64,000 nt of DNA, from the NCBI RefSeq assembly GCF_036850765.1, contig NC_089492.1:170498296-170562295 (forward strand). Direction: 5' to 3'. This document shows positions 12,777 to 23,366 of this stretch, one piece after another. The position numbers were made by a program, and so were the translations under genes. Each line of letters begins with the position of its first letter. The first letter of the stretch is position 1. The notes below the pieces were generated by a model that saw only the letters and a list, made by a program, of their open reading frames with translations, ran no database searches and was not told the origin of the DNA. The stretch is from Saccopteryx bilineata (Eukaryota > Chordata > Mammalia > Chiroptera > Emballonuridae).

Positions 12777-14947
12777 TTACAACAACATATTAAAAAAAAT
12801 AACACATCATGATCAAGTGGGATTCATCCCAGAATCTCAAGGATGGTTCAACATACGCAAAACGGTTAACGTAATACACCATATCAACAAAACAAAGAAC
12901 AAAAACCACATGATCTTATCAATAGATGCAGAAAAGGCTTTTGATAAAATACAACACAATTTTATGTTTAAGACTCTCAACAAAATGGGTATAGAAGGAA
13001 AATATCTAAACATGATAAAGGCCATATATGATAAACCATCAGCCAACATCCTATTAAACGGCATAAAACTGAGGACTTTCTACCTTAAATCAGGAACAAG
13101 ACAGGGTTGTTCACTCTCTCCACTCTTATTCAACCTGGTGCTAGAAGTTCTGGCCAGAGCAATCAGACAAGACAAAGAAATAAAAGGCATCCATATCGGA
13201 AAAGAAGAAGTAAAGCTATCACTTTTTGCTGATGATATGATCCTATACATCGAAAACCCGAAGGACTCCACAAAAAGATTATTAGAAACAATAAACCAAT
13301 ACAGTAAGGTCGCAGGATACAAAATTAACATACAAAAGTCCATAGCCTTTCTATATGCCAACAATGAAATATTAGAAAACGAACTCAAAAAAATAATCCC
13401 CTTCACGATTGCAACAAAAAAAATAAAATACCTAGGAATAAACATAACAAAGAATGTAAAGGACCTATATAATGAAAATTACAAAGCATTGTTAAGGGAA
13501 ATTGAAAAAGATACAATGAGATGGAAAAATATTCCTTGTTCTTGGATAGGAAGAATAAATATAATCAAAATGGCCATATTACCCAAAGCAATATACAAAT
13601 TTAATGCAATTCCCATCAAAATCCTTATGAGATTTTTTAAAGAAATGGAACAAAAAATTATCAGATTTATATGGAACTATAAAAAACCCCGTATAGCCAA
13701 AACAATCCTAAGGAAAAAGAATGAAGCTGGGGGCATTACAATACCTGACTTTAAACTATATTATAGGGCCACGATAATCAAAACAGCATGGTATTGGCAA
13801 AAAAATAGACACTCAGACCAATGGAACAGAATAGAAAGCCCAGAAATAAAACCACATATATATGGTCAAATAATCTTTGATAAAGGGGCCAACAACACAC
13901 AATGGAGAAAAGAAAGCCTCTTCAACAAATGGTGTTGGGAAAACTGGAAAGCCACATGCAAAAGAATAAAACTCGACTACAGCCTGTCCCCGTGTACTAA
14001 AATTAATTCAAAATGGATCAAAGACCTAAATATAAGACCTAAAACAATAAAGTACATAGAAGAAGACATAGGTACTAAAATCATGGACCTGGGTTTTAAA
14101 GAACATTTTATGAACTTGACTCCAATGGCAAGAGAAGTGAAGGCAAAGATAAATGAATGGGACTACATCAGAATAAAAAGTTTTTGCTCAGCAAGAGAAA
14201 CTGATATCAAAATAAACAGACAGCCAACTATATGGGAACTGATATTTTCAAACGACAGCTCAGATAAGGGCCTAATATCCAAAATTTACAAAGAACTCAT
14301 AAAACTCAACAACAAACAATCCAATAAAAAAATGGGAAGAGGACATGAACAGACACTTCTCCCAGGAAGAGATACAAATGGCCAACAGATATATGAAAAG
14401 ATGCTCAGCTTCATTAGTTATTAGAGAAATGCAAATCAAAACTACAATGAGATACCACCTCACTCCTGTTAGATTAGCTATTATCAACAAGACGGGTAAT
14501 AGCAAATGTTGGAGAGGCTGTGGAGAAAAAGGAACCCTCATTCACTGTTGGTGAGAATGTAAAGTAGTACAACCATTATGGAGGAAAATATGGTGGTTCC
14601 TCAAAAAACTACAAATAGAACTACCTTATGACCCAGCAATCCCTCTACTGGGTATATACCCCAAAATCTCAGAAACATTGATACGTGAAGACACATGTAG
14701 GCCCATGTTCATTGCAGCACTGTTCACAGTGGCCAAGACATGGAAACAACCAAAAAGCCCTTCAATAGAAGACTGGATAAAGAAGATGTGGCACATATAC
14801 ACTATGGAATACTACTCAGCCATAAGAAATGATGACATTGGATCATTTACAGCAAAATGGTGGGATCTTGATAACATTATAAGGAGTGAAATAAGTAAAT
14901 CAGAAAAAAACAAGAACTACATGATTCCATACATTGGTGGAACATAA
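12777..14947 (+). pseudogene. L1 B ORF2, 5'-truncated and frameshifted
   Basis: Begins inside the RT domain ([16 protein letters not shown]...) and retains FADD and the C-terminal region. The endonuclease and first part of RT are missing. An 8-nt loss in the Asn/Gln stretch near 14315 shifts the frame; the correct frame resumes at 14345, is cut by a Trp-to-TGA stop near 14552, and ends with ...MIPYIGGT at 14947. An in-frame ATG at about 12736, in antisense L1 A sequence, lengthens the first open frame by chance. Confidence 0.9.
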
Positions 14948-15298
14948 AAATGAGACTAAGAGACATGGACAAGAGTGTGGTGGTTACCAAGGGTGTGGGG
15001 GGAGGGAGGACATGAGAGGGAGGGAGGGAGAGAGTTAGGGGGAGGGGGAGGGGCACAGAGAACTAGATAGAGGGTGACGGAGGACAATCTGACTTTGGGC
15101 GAGGGGTTTGCAAAATAATTTGATGACAAAATAACCTAGACATGTTTTCTTCGAATATATGTACCCTGATTTATTAATGTCTTCCCATTACCATTAATAA
15201 AAATTTATTAAAAATAAATAAATAAATAAATAATAAAGAATAAAAAGTTAAAAAAATAAATAAATAAATAAAAAATCAGAGTTGTTTTTTTTAAAAAA
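12777..15298 (+). mobile_element. 5'-truncated L1 (element B) inside L1 A
   Basis: A plus-strand L1 starting abruptly within the reverse transcriptase region of ORF2 and running through a G-rich 3' UTR (14985-15060) to an (aaat)n tail (15200-15290). It sits in the 5' UTR of L1 A, about 35 bp upstream of A's ORF1. A short likely target duplication flanks it: 'taatgagat' at about 12768-12776 and 'taatgaaat' at 15299-15307. Joining the flanks gives a continuous L1 A 5' UTR. Its sequence is closer to C and D than to A, consistent with a later insertion. Confidence 0.85.
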
Positions 15299-15307
15299 TA
15301 ATGAAAT

Positions 15308-17595
15308 AAAGAAAAATAAAATAAAATAAAAATTAAAAAAAAGGAAATTATTCCCCCCCTCCTTTTTTCTTCTCCTCTCCTCTCCCCTCTTTCTTGAGAA
15401 AATCTTGTGGTGGACTGTGAATTATAACAAACAATGCCTGTGATGGAGGGCCTCAATTGGGGAAAAGTAATAAAGGGGCAAAAAAAAAAAAAAAAAAGAG
15501 AAAAAAATGGAAAAAGAAAAAAAAAGCATATGGACCCACAAAAAGGAAATAAGGAAAAAATTTGGGTCAAGAATAAAATGATTTGCTTTTAGGTGCTGGT
15601 TGTCTAAGTTATGATGAGAGGAGTAAGAGGAAAATGGAAAAATGGAGGGACAAATTAAAAAATTACTATTGTATTTAGTGGAACAAGAACTAGATAATAT
15701 GGAGAGCCAGGGATGGGAGCACTGCTAGTGAGTTAAAAAGGTGAAGTAAGAACCCCCCAAAATGCCACAAACATAGGTTTGAGTCCCAGATAAGATAATT
15801 TGTTTGTTATTGAGGTTTGAATGAGAGGAGATGTAAAGGAGAAAGGAAGAAACTAATATAGAGGGAGAAAAGAAAGAGAGAGAGAGAAAAAAAGAGGGAA
15901 TCACTAAAAGAAGAAAAAAGAAAGGAGAGAGAGAGTTAAGGGTTTTGGAGTGCAACCCTCATAGAGAGAAAGGAAGAGAAGAGAAAAGATAATGGGAGAT
16001 GTAACACTTATGGGTAGTGTAGTTCAAGGAGAGGAGAGAGTAAGACCGGTAGAGAGTTAATCGGCCAAATTGGAGGAGGAAAAAAAAGTATCAAGAATGA
16101 AGATAAGAGAAACAAACGAACAAATATAATAAAATGGGATAGGTTATAAAGTCTGCAGATTATTCTTGATTTTGAGAGGTTATCTTCTTGCTTTTTCTTT
16201 TCTCTCCCTCTTCCTGGTCGGTGACTCTGTACCCCGGGTTCTGCCCCTTTGGCACGCTCAGGTAGAGGTTTGCAGTTGATAAGTCTCTATGGCAATGTCA
16301 TGTATTGTGCTTTATTCTCGTTGGCAGTTGAAGCTCATTAGCATTTATAGGCTCCGACAGTGAGAGAGTCCGTGTTCCTGGAGCCTTTCTCCTAGTCTTT
16401 CCTTCCTCAATTAGTAGCCTGATAATCCAGCTATGGGGTTGCTGCTGCCTCTGCCTGGATAGTAAGAGGCTCAAAGAGCTGGCAACTCCCCACTCTATTT
16501 CCACTCAGCACAGGGCTCTGGGTAAGGCTCAGTCAGTCAGAGCTGCTAGCATAATCAGGCGGGCTTTCCGCCGACTCAAAGACCTCTGGCTCTGCCACTC
16601 TGTCCGGTAACACAAGCGGGTGCCCACTTCCGGGGCGCTTGGAGGAAACTCTCACTCACTGTCTGCTACCAGGATATCTGGCCAGCAGTTTCACACTCTG
16701 AGTGAAACCCCCAACCGCAGGGAAAAGTTGCAGCGTTGGAATTGAGTCTCACTCCGTCCCCGTGCAAGGCTTTTGCAAGGCGCTGGGGCGGCCCGAGATT
16801 CCACTTTGGCCCACACAAAGGCCCCTGACTCTGCCCCTCTGTGAGATAACACGGGCGCACACTGCCGAGGCACTCGGAGTAATTGCTCACTCCTTATCTG
16901 CGCGCGCAAACCAGGATATGAGGCCGGCCGCGTTTCCCTCTGAGTGAAACACCCTCCAGCATGGAAAATCTCCACCGTTGGAATTAGTTCTCATTCCCTC
17001 CCGTGCGTGGCTTTCCCAGGGCGCTGGGGCTGCCCAGAGACTCTGCCCTCGGCCCACAGAAAGGCCTCTGACCCTGCCTCTCAGTGGGGCAACACGGGCA
17101 CCCACTCTCGGGGCCTAGGAAGAACTTCTCGCCCACTAACTGCGCACCGACCAGGAGACCGGGTAAAATGGCCGCTCCGCTTGTCTTTCTTTGTTTGGGT
17201 TTGGCGCGAGTGTTAGCTTGTATTGCCCGGGTTGCCACAGGATCAGATTTTCCTCGGCTTGGATCTCCGTGCCACAGCCTGGTTCGGCCGTTTGTGCCGC
17301 GGCGGCCTGGATCTATTCACCCCCTTTGCCCGCCTCAGTTTCTATATTCACAGTTACCAGAGAAAGCCGCCCTGTTTAGGTTAGTGAGGAAGGTGGAGCA
17401 TTTCCTACTCCCTATTTCCTTCGGGGTTTGGTTATATATTTAGCCAATTTTTCACTCAATCATACCTTTGGGTGTATTGCGAAGCATCTGGAAGCTCCAA
17501 GTATAGGTTTTTCTGTTTCTGGTTGAAGATCTTGTTGAGTTTTGGGGGAGATTTATCAGTATCGCTTCCTACCCCGCCATTACTCTGACGTCATC
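15308..17595 (-). promoter_or_regulatory. L1 A 5' UTR and internal promoter
   Basis: This should be the 5' UTR of L1 A, read right to left. The ORF1-proximal half (15308-16190) is a long pyrimidine-rich tract in the sense direction. The distal half (16200-17595) is GC- and CpG-rich, unlike its AT-rich surroundings. The extreme 5' end carries, on the minus strand, TGACGTCA (complement at 17585-17592, a CRE/ATF-type octamer), four bases, then AATGGCG (about 17575-17580), which resembles the YY1-type site at the start of human L1. L1 D has the same pair with the same spacing. The promoter role is inferred from position and motifs. Confidence 0.65.
16520..17160 (-). repeat. ~240-bp tandem units in L1 A 5' UTR
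   Basis: At least two and a half GC-rich units in tandem. The phrase 'accagga' recurs at 16668, 16910 and 17150, giving periods of about 242 and 240 bp. Each unit repeats a 'gagtgaaac' block, a 'gttggaatt' block, a 'gcgctgggg' block, 'ggcccaca' and a 'cacgggc' block in the same order. Units differ by many substitutions, so the array is old. The layout recalls the promoter monomers of mouse L1, but I do not recognise the unit sequence. Confidence 0.75.
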
Positions 17596-17854
17596 TGTTG
17601 TTGTTTTTTTATCTTCCTTTGTTGTATAGTACCCATTTACGCAATAGAGCTCAAACTAGCCAGTTAGTGGCAGGCAGGTTGCAGCATTGTTTTAGTAAAG
17701 ATATCAACATCAAAAAATATGTCAGTACTTGACACTCCAGACCAAACCAAAACAAAAACTTAATGCCACTCACCTTTGTAAACACTGACATTAATGAAAA
17801 CAGTTCTTTTGTGGAAGAAAGATATCTTATAAAACTTTTTTGAAAAGTTCATTG

Positions 17855-18070
17855 AGCCCTGGCATTGTGGCTCAGTGGATAAAGCATCGCCCAGTGTGCC
17901 ACAGTAGCGGGTCATACCCCTGATCAGGGCATGCATGAGAAGCAATCATTGAGCACACAACTAAATGGAACAACTAAGTGCAACCAGTTGATGCTTCTCT
18001 CTCTCTCTCCCTTCCTCCATCCATCCTTCTCTCTCTCTCTCTCTCTCTCTCAAATCAATGGATAAAAAAA
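17855..18070 (+). mobile_element. tRNA-derived SINE
   Basis: Starts 'gccctggcattgtggctcag' with an A-box-like 'tggctcagtggataaagc', then a degraded B-box region and a (ct)n tract (17996-18050), ending in 'aatcaatggataaaaaaaa'. The head resembles the other bat-type tRNA SINEs in this window. The target duplication is unclear. Confidence 0.8.
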
Positions 18071-18568
18071 ATCTTTGAAATTATCTGCTCACTTTGTTGC
18101 ATCTTCAGCTTTGGTTTTCAGCTTTGGCCAATTTCTGTAAGGGCAAAAGACAACTCATTTTGCCTTTATCTGTGTGATCACCTTGGCAGAATCTGACGGC
18201 TAATTTCTTTTCCATTCTCTACTGATGGAAGCTCTGTTATTTTGGGGTGGAGCTCAGAAATGTGCTTGCACTGTACCTTACTAAGCCCCATTTCCTAGCA
18301 TGCCCTGGTGTTATTATTCCCAGGCCCAGTAAGGCTGGATCAAGGTATAAATTATGTTTAACCAGGTCAGAAATTAGGTAGCTAAAAGGTACATGGAGCA
18401 GAGATGAATTTTGACTTTTTCCATTTGAAAGATAACTCGGTCTGCAAATTTCTGTGAGATCTCCAGTCTGGTTATTTGGAATTAAGTCTAAGGCCACTTC
18501 ATTCTCTGCCTGTGACCTCTTAGCATCCCAAGAAAATTGCTATTGGTGCTCTCGATATGAGCTGTCTT
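18071..18568. other. Unique non-coding DNA
   Basis: No repeat or coding region recognised between the SINE at 17855-18070 and the paired SINEs that follow. Confidence 0.45.
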
Positions 18569-18582
18569 GGTTGTGCTTTTTA

Positions 18583-18764
18583 GATTTTTTTTTTTTTTTT
18601 TTTTTTTTTTAGAGAGGAGAGAGAGAGAAACAGAGAGAGAGAAGGGGGAGGAACTGGAAGCATCAACTCCCATATGTGCCTTGACCAGGCAAGCCCAGGG
18701 TTTCGAACCGGCGACCTCAGCATTCCAGGTCGACGCTTTATCCACTGCGCCACCACAGGTCAGG
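18583..18764 (-). mobile_element. Short tRNA SINE, downstream half of a pair
   Basis: On the minus strand this reads from a head 'cctgacctgtggtggcgcag' through an A-box 'gcgcagtggataaagc' and B-box 'ggttcgaaac' to a (ct)n/(tc)n body and a ~28-base A tail at 18583. It is ~180 bp and well preserved. It lies tail-out at the left of a two-SINE cassette whose outer flanks are identical ('ggttgtgcttttta' at 18569-18582 and 18986-18999). Confidence 0.9.
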
Positions 18765-18774
18765 CTAGGGCATC

Positions 18775-18985
18775 TTTTTTTTTTAATTTTATTTATTCAC
18801 TTTAGAGAGGAGAGAGAGAGTGAGAGAGAGAGAGAGAGAGACAAGAGAGAGACAGAGAGAGAGAAGGGGGAGGAGCTAGAAGCATCAACTCCCATATGTG
18901 CCTTGACCAGGCAAGCCCAGGGTTTCGAACTGGCGACCTCAGCATTTCCAGGTCGACGCTTTATCCACTGCGCCACTACAGGTCA
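18775..18985 (-). mobile_element. Short tRNA SINE, upstream half of a pair
   Basis: Second copy of the same short SINE family, same orientation, with head 'cctgacctgtagtggcgcag' at the right (18985), a longer (ga)n body and an A tail ending at about 18775. A 10-bp linker (18765-18774) joins it to its partner. There is no own duplication between the two, only one duplication around both. Confidence 0.9.
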
Positions 18986-18999
18986 GGTTGTGCTTTTTA

Positions 19000-19671
19000 C
19001 ACCTCAGAATATTTTCAATTTATATTCTTTCCTTCTCTCTAAATTCCTTTCCCTTTCTTTTAAAATTCAGAATCCAAGGGTCTCTTTCTGTTTTGTTTTA
19101 GGTTTATGTTTCTCACAAACCAGATGCACCCAGACACTTTTGGGTGTACAGAGATTCATTAGTAGACCGATAATTATTTAACCGTTTTATTTGGGGTTAG
19201 TTTATGAGAAAGAGAAGGGTCATGTAAATAAAGCAAGAAACTCAATTTGCATAGAAAAAGAGATCTTGACTAATAAGAAGGCAACAAAAACACCAATGAT
19301 AATGTAGAAAAACTGTTCATAAATGCTTAAATTTCCTGTGGGAGTTCATAGTAGTATATACTATCAAACTATATCCAAGCAGCATGGATAACTGAGAGGC
19401 ATATGACTCCTAGAACCATAATGTGGAGATGTCATGGCTCAGTTGAACACTGATAGAAGTATTATTCTCTGTAAACAAATATTATGGACTCTAGATTATT
19501 AAAATAATGAGGGGAGGACTGGGAAAGGTATATAAGCACAGAAGGCTTTGAGCATATATGGACCTGTACAATCCTTGAGAAAATGGCAGTATAATCCTCT
19601 AATGTATATAGACTACCTTTTTGGAACTCTCAGAATTACAGAGGTAAATGCAGTTAATTGGCTGCATATTT
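19000..19671. other. Unique non-coding DNA
   Basis: AT-rich sequence without recognised repeats or coding potential. Confidence 0.45.
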
Positions 19672-19685
19672 AAAATGTCTTAAAT

Positions 19686-20070
19686 GGCCCTGGCCGGTTG
19701 GCTCAGCGGTAGAGCGTCGGCCTGGCGTGCGGGGGGACCTGGGTTCGATTCCCGGCCAGGACACATAGGAGAAGCGCCCATTTGCTTCTCCATCCCCCAC
19801 CCCCTCCTTCCTCTCTGTCTCTCTCTTCCCCTCCCGCAGCCAAGGCTCCATTGGAGCAGAAATGGCCCGGGCGCTGGGGATGGCTCCTTGGCCTCTGCCC
19901 CACGCGCTAGAGTAGCTCTGGTCGCGGCAGAGCGACACCCCGGAGGGGCAGAGCATCACCCCCTGGTGGGCAGAGCGTCGCCCCTGGTGGGCGTGCTGGG
20001 TGGATCCCGGTCGGGCGCATGCGGGACTCTGTCTGACTGTCTCTCCCCGTTTCCAGCTTCAGGAAAAAAA
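19686..20070 (+). mobile_element. Long tRNA-derived SINE, near intact
   Basis: The best-preserved copy of the ~385-bp SINE class. The tRNA-like head has an A-box 'tggctcagcggtagagcg' and a perfect B-box 'ggttcgattcc'. The body is GC-rich with short internal repeats of 'gagcgtcgcccc'-type blocks (19930-19990), followed by 'ttccagcttcag' and an A tail. A perfect 14-bp duplication 'aaaatgtcttaaat' flanks it at 19672-19685 and 20071-20084. It would be transcribed by RNA polymerase III and mobilised by L1. The tidy duplication and head suggest a young copy. Confidence 0.95.
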
Positions 20071-20084
20071 AAAATGTCTTAAAT

Positions 20085-20690
20085 TTTTTGTTATTAGTGG
20101 ATCCAAAGGGGCTTTGTAATCTGGAAAATGATTCTAAGATGCTGTTGTACTGGAAACCTTTCTGTGCCTTACATACAATTGGGAATGGATAATGGGAGGT
20201 GAAGCACAAATTTGATTTGCATATTGTATAGTGGGCCTTTTCCACCACCAGAAGTCTCCCTATGACCTTTAAATAGTGTCCTGGAGATTTAAGTTTATGG
20301 GAGGAAGATTTACACTGTTCTCAGAATATGGTCCTTCTCTACCCTTGAGATACCCCCAGATTATCTGTAGGCAGGCATGAGGTCATGATTGATTTTATTT
20401 CTAACCCAGAAGAATCAGCATGCTGTAGTGAAAATACTTAGCTTACAAGTTAGGAGATGTGGATTCTAGGCTTGATTTTCCTTACATCCTTGGGTGAATC
20501 ACTTCTGTCCTCTATGTCTCAAGTATTTTTTAAAGCATAAAATGAATGATTTAGGTAAATTTGAGAATCCTTTTTACTCTAGCATTCTGAAATTGTCATT
20601 TAAGAACAAGGTATGGGGGATTTTGCCTTTCTGTTCGCTATCTATAAGTTTTAGGTCATTGCTTATTTTTTGAAATTCTAGGTATATTCC
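20085..20690. other. Mostly unique DNA with a MIR-like stretch
   Basis: No genes seen. Around 20425-20600 the order 'ttaggagatgtggattctag', 'cttgggtgaatcact' and 'ctctatgtctcaagt' loosely resembles a MIR or MIR3 core, too diverged to be sure. Confidence 0.35.
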
Positions 20691-20697
20691 TTGTCAG

Positions 20698-20830
20698 ATT
20701 ATTATTATTATTATTATTTTTTTCTTTTTCTTCTTCTTCTTCTTCCTCTCCTCCTCCTCCTCCTCCTCCTCCTCCTTCTCCTCCTCTTCCTCCTCCTTTT
20801 CCTTTTCCTTCTTTTTCTCTTTTTTTTAAG
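20698..20830 (+). repeat. Compound triplet microsatellite in a SINE tail
   Basis: Runs of (tta)n, (ctt)n, (ctc)n and mixed C/T triplets follow one another directly at the tail side of the minus-strand SINE at 20831-21073. In the SINE sense this is an A tail that has grown into GAG/GAA/TAA triplets. Confidence 0.85.
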
Positions 20831-21073
20831 TGAGAGGAGAGGAGATGGGCAGACTCCTGTACATGCTCTGGCCAGAATCCACCCAGCAACCTCCATCTGG
20901 GGCCAATGCTCGAACCAGCCAAACCAGTAGCTGTGAGAGGGGAAGACGGAGAGAAGGGGGAGATGGAGAGGAACAGTAGCAAGTGGTTGCATCTCATGTG
21001 TGCCCTGACGAGAAATCAAACCTGGGATGCTCACAGGCTGGGCCAATGCTCTGTCCACGGAGAAACCAGCCAG
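20831..21073 (-). mobile_element. tRNA-derived SINE, degraded
   Basis: A minus-strand copy of the longer SINE class. From the left: the microsatellite tail, 'agtgagaggaga', a purine-rich middle (20935-20975), and a degraded head ending 'ctgtccacggagaaaccagcc' (complement of the A-box). Many substitutions relative to 19686-20070. Confidence 0.75.
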
Positions 21074-21809
21074 ATATTTTTTTAAGTGATGTTCTTATTG
21101 ACAAGGGACACCTGATTTTTTTTTTTTTTTATAATTTGCAAGCTACAAACTCTGTCTCTGGGAGTGTGGTAACTGATAGGGCTCAGTTAAAACAATATAA
21201 TTTTATTCTTCAATCATAAAGTTATGTTAACTGTCTTCATCTTAATGAACCTGGGTAGACTCCTTTACAACTATGTTTACATCTCACTTTGAGGTCTCTG
21301 AGGGACTCAGGTTCATCTCAATAGTTACATTCTCTCAAGGGTGTCTACTGTCCCCCGGTGCCCAAGAAGTGTCACCTGGCGCTGGTTTCTTTCCCCCCTC
21401 AGCTGAAAGAGAATGTTGGTTGAGAAAGTAGATGGATAGAGGTTGGTTTCAGTAATAAAGATCTCTTAAGGATCACTGGAGATTGAAAGTTTTTAAGCTG
21501 CAAACATTCAGAAATACTAAAAAAAAAGAGAGTGGCTCAAGGCTACTGAGGCAAGTAGAACAAGTAAGAGAAATAACCAAGTCAATTAAAATAAGATCAA
21601 TCTTTTGTTTAAAGGAGGAGTTATGCTGTAATCAAAGATAGCACCTTTTGAAAATGTTACGGGCAGGCACTTTAGTTAAGAGTATTAAAATATTCTTGTA
21701 AAGAGTGAAAGTGAAATAAAGGTTAGTAGTCTTTGAAAGGAGGTAGAGAAATTATGCAAGACTGTGGGTGTAGGTCAGAGATAATGCATTATTGTGTGAA
21801 TTCTTTTTC
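21074..21809. other. Unique non-coding DNA
   Basis: No recognisable repeat or gene. Confidence 0.45.
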
Positions 21810-22182
21810 TTTTTTTAAAATTTAGTGAGCAGAGGGGAGACAGACAGACTCCCACATGCAACCCAAATGGGATCCACCTGGCAAGTAAACTATGGGGCGA
21901 TGTGCTGCCCACCTGAGGATGCTGCTCTGTTGCTCTTTAACCGAGCTCTTCTTAGTGCCTGAAGTGAAGGCTATGGAGCCATCCTCAGCACCAGGGGCCA
22001 ACTCACTCCAATTGAGCTATGGCTCAAGGAGAGGAACAGAGAAGAGAGAGAGAGAAGTGAGAGGGGAAGGAGGAAGGGTGGACAACCAGATGGGCATTTC
22101 TCCTGTGTGCACTGACCAGGAATTGAAACCAGGACATCCACACACCAGGCCAATGCTCTACCACTGAGCCAACCAGCCAGGG
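21810..22182 (-). mobile_element. Long tRNA-derived SINE
   Basis: A minus-strand copy with a T-rich tail at 21805-21825, the 'gacagacagactcccacatg' end of the body, a purine tract (22030-22080), and the head complement 'ctctaccactgagccaacca' at the right. Diverged but complete in layout. Confidence 0.85.
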
Positions 22183-23353
22183 TATGAGTTATTTTTCAAT
22201 TCATCATGCTGGGCTCCTAAGGAGATATCATAATCTGAAATCAATGTGTTTAATTCTGGAAAGTTGTTTGTTAGTACTATTTCTACTTTTGTCCTCTCTG
22301 TATTTCTGATGTATAGATGCTCGGTCTTCTTTATTAATGTGCTAATATTCTTTTTGTTTTTGTTCTTATTTCTAGAAGTTGTCTCAATTTTATTTATTTA
22401 TTTTATTCTATTTATTCAAAAGGAAAATGAAATAGTTTGGTGAATGTATAGCTTATAACAGGTCAAAATCTGTCCATGTGTTTACTAATTGTTTCACTGT
22501 TCTTCTCAGCATGGAGCACACTGACTTACCCTCCAAGGAAGACAACCCTATATAATATTGGTTTTCTGCATCCAAAATAATAATAATAAAAAAAGCATTC
22601 TTGGGTGCCATATAGCCCTCATCTCCATGTGGACCTTTATGAATGTGGACCTTTATGGTGTGACCTCAGAACTAAAATTATAGGTTACATTATGCTCAAT
22701 ATCCACTATATAATGATGGAATAAGGACAGAACAACTCCAATAAACATGGTGAAGAATGGAACGTGTAACAGTCAGTGGTCTTAGCCACACTGAATGCTA
22801 CTGGGCTGCTATTATGAAGATCTCCTAATTTGGGGTTGGGAAATTCCTTTGATTAGATCCTGCTACACATTCTAGGTAAAATTGTTTTATTCTTTGTTCT
22901 CTACAACCCCAACTCTACCCTCTGGTTGGTTCATGCCCATCAATCACTTTCCTTAGAAATTGGAGTGTCTGTTCTTCCTAGGGACTGCACCACTCTTGTT
23001 GCCTTCTTGCGGATAGAATAACCCTGAAGAGCTGAGGTTGTTTACAATTTATACAATCAAAAGCTTATTATATCTAAGCAGGTGATATCTTTAGTAATGT
23101 AGTTTCCTCAAAAACAGCGTTCATTGTCTATTGTTTCTTTATATGTAGCCAGTTACACGTGATAATAAGCACACCCATAGTTCTTTCAAAGGCAGTTCCC
23201 AAATCTACTTGATTTCTCTGTTGCCTTTTTCTTATGCCTCATTCAACAAAATGGTAACTACCTCGAGGCTGTCTAAAATAATGAGTAGAAAGAGCATACT
23301 GCCAACCTGGGTTTTACCATTAGGCTGGATAACTGTTTTACTAACAAGTCTCA
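22183..23353. other. Unique non-coding DNA
   Basis: AT-rich, with a small (taa)n run near 22580. No element or gene recognised. Confidence 0.45.
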
Positions 23354-23366
23354 CTGAGACCTTTTC

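Larger units (their letters stand above)
7345..17595 (-). mobile_element. Full-length L1 (element A), split by L1 B
   Basis: A minus-strand LINE-1. Its 3' end lies at about 7345-7390 (T-rich tail, then the complement of a 'cctgatttattgatgtc' 3' end). Next come a G-rich 3' UTR (7495-7575), ORF2 (7593-11419), a 326-nt spacer, ORF1 (11746-12742) and a ~2.3-kb 5' UTR that is interrupted by L1 B at 12777-15298 and ends at 17595. Flanking repeats 'tgttgttggttttt' (from 7331) and 'tgttgttgtttttt' (17596-17609) look like its target-site duplication. Excluding B it is about 7.7 kb. Multiple stops and frameshifts show it is dead and older than B, C and D. Confidence 0.85.

Noticed and set aside
7345..15298. 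L1 A plus L1 B as a single twin-primed insertion
   Set aside because: Twin priming inverts the 5' part of one copy without repeating sequence. Here both parts include ORF2 3' halves and 3' UTRs, so they are two insertions.
16200..17595. CpG island promoter of a host gene
   Set aside because: The GC-rich block is explained as the L1 A 5' UTR: it is upstream of ORF1 in the right orientation, ends at the target duplication, and no host exon is seen nearby.
18567..19181. 204-codon plus-strand ORF
   Set aside because: It runs through the two antisense SINEs and their purine-rich bodies, which lack stops in this frame; the duplicated peptide simply reflects two SINE copies.
19684..19760. tRNA gene
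   Set aside because: The A- and B-box region is the tRNA-like head of a SINE with a body, A tail and target duplication; it is not a free-standing tRNA gene.
20691..21058. Poly-Leu, poly-Tyr, poly-Arg and poly-Gly ORFs
   Set aside because: Produced by the triplet microsatellite and the SINE, not by a gene.
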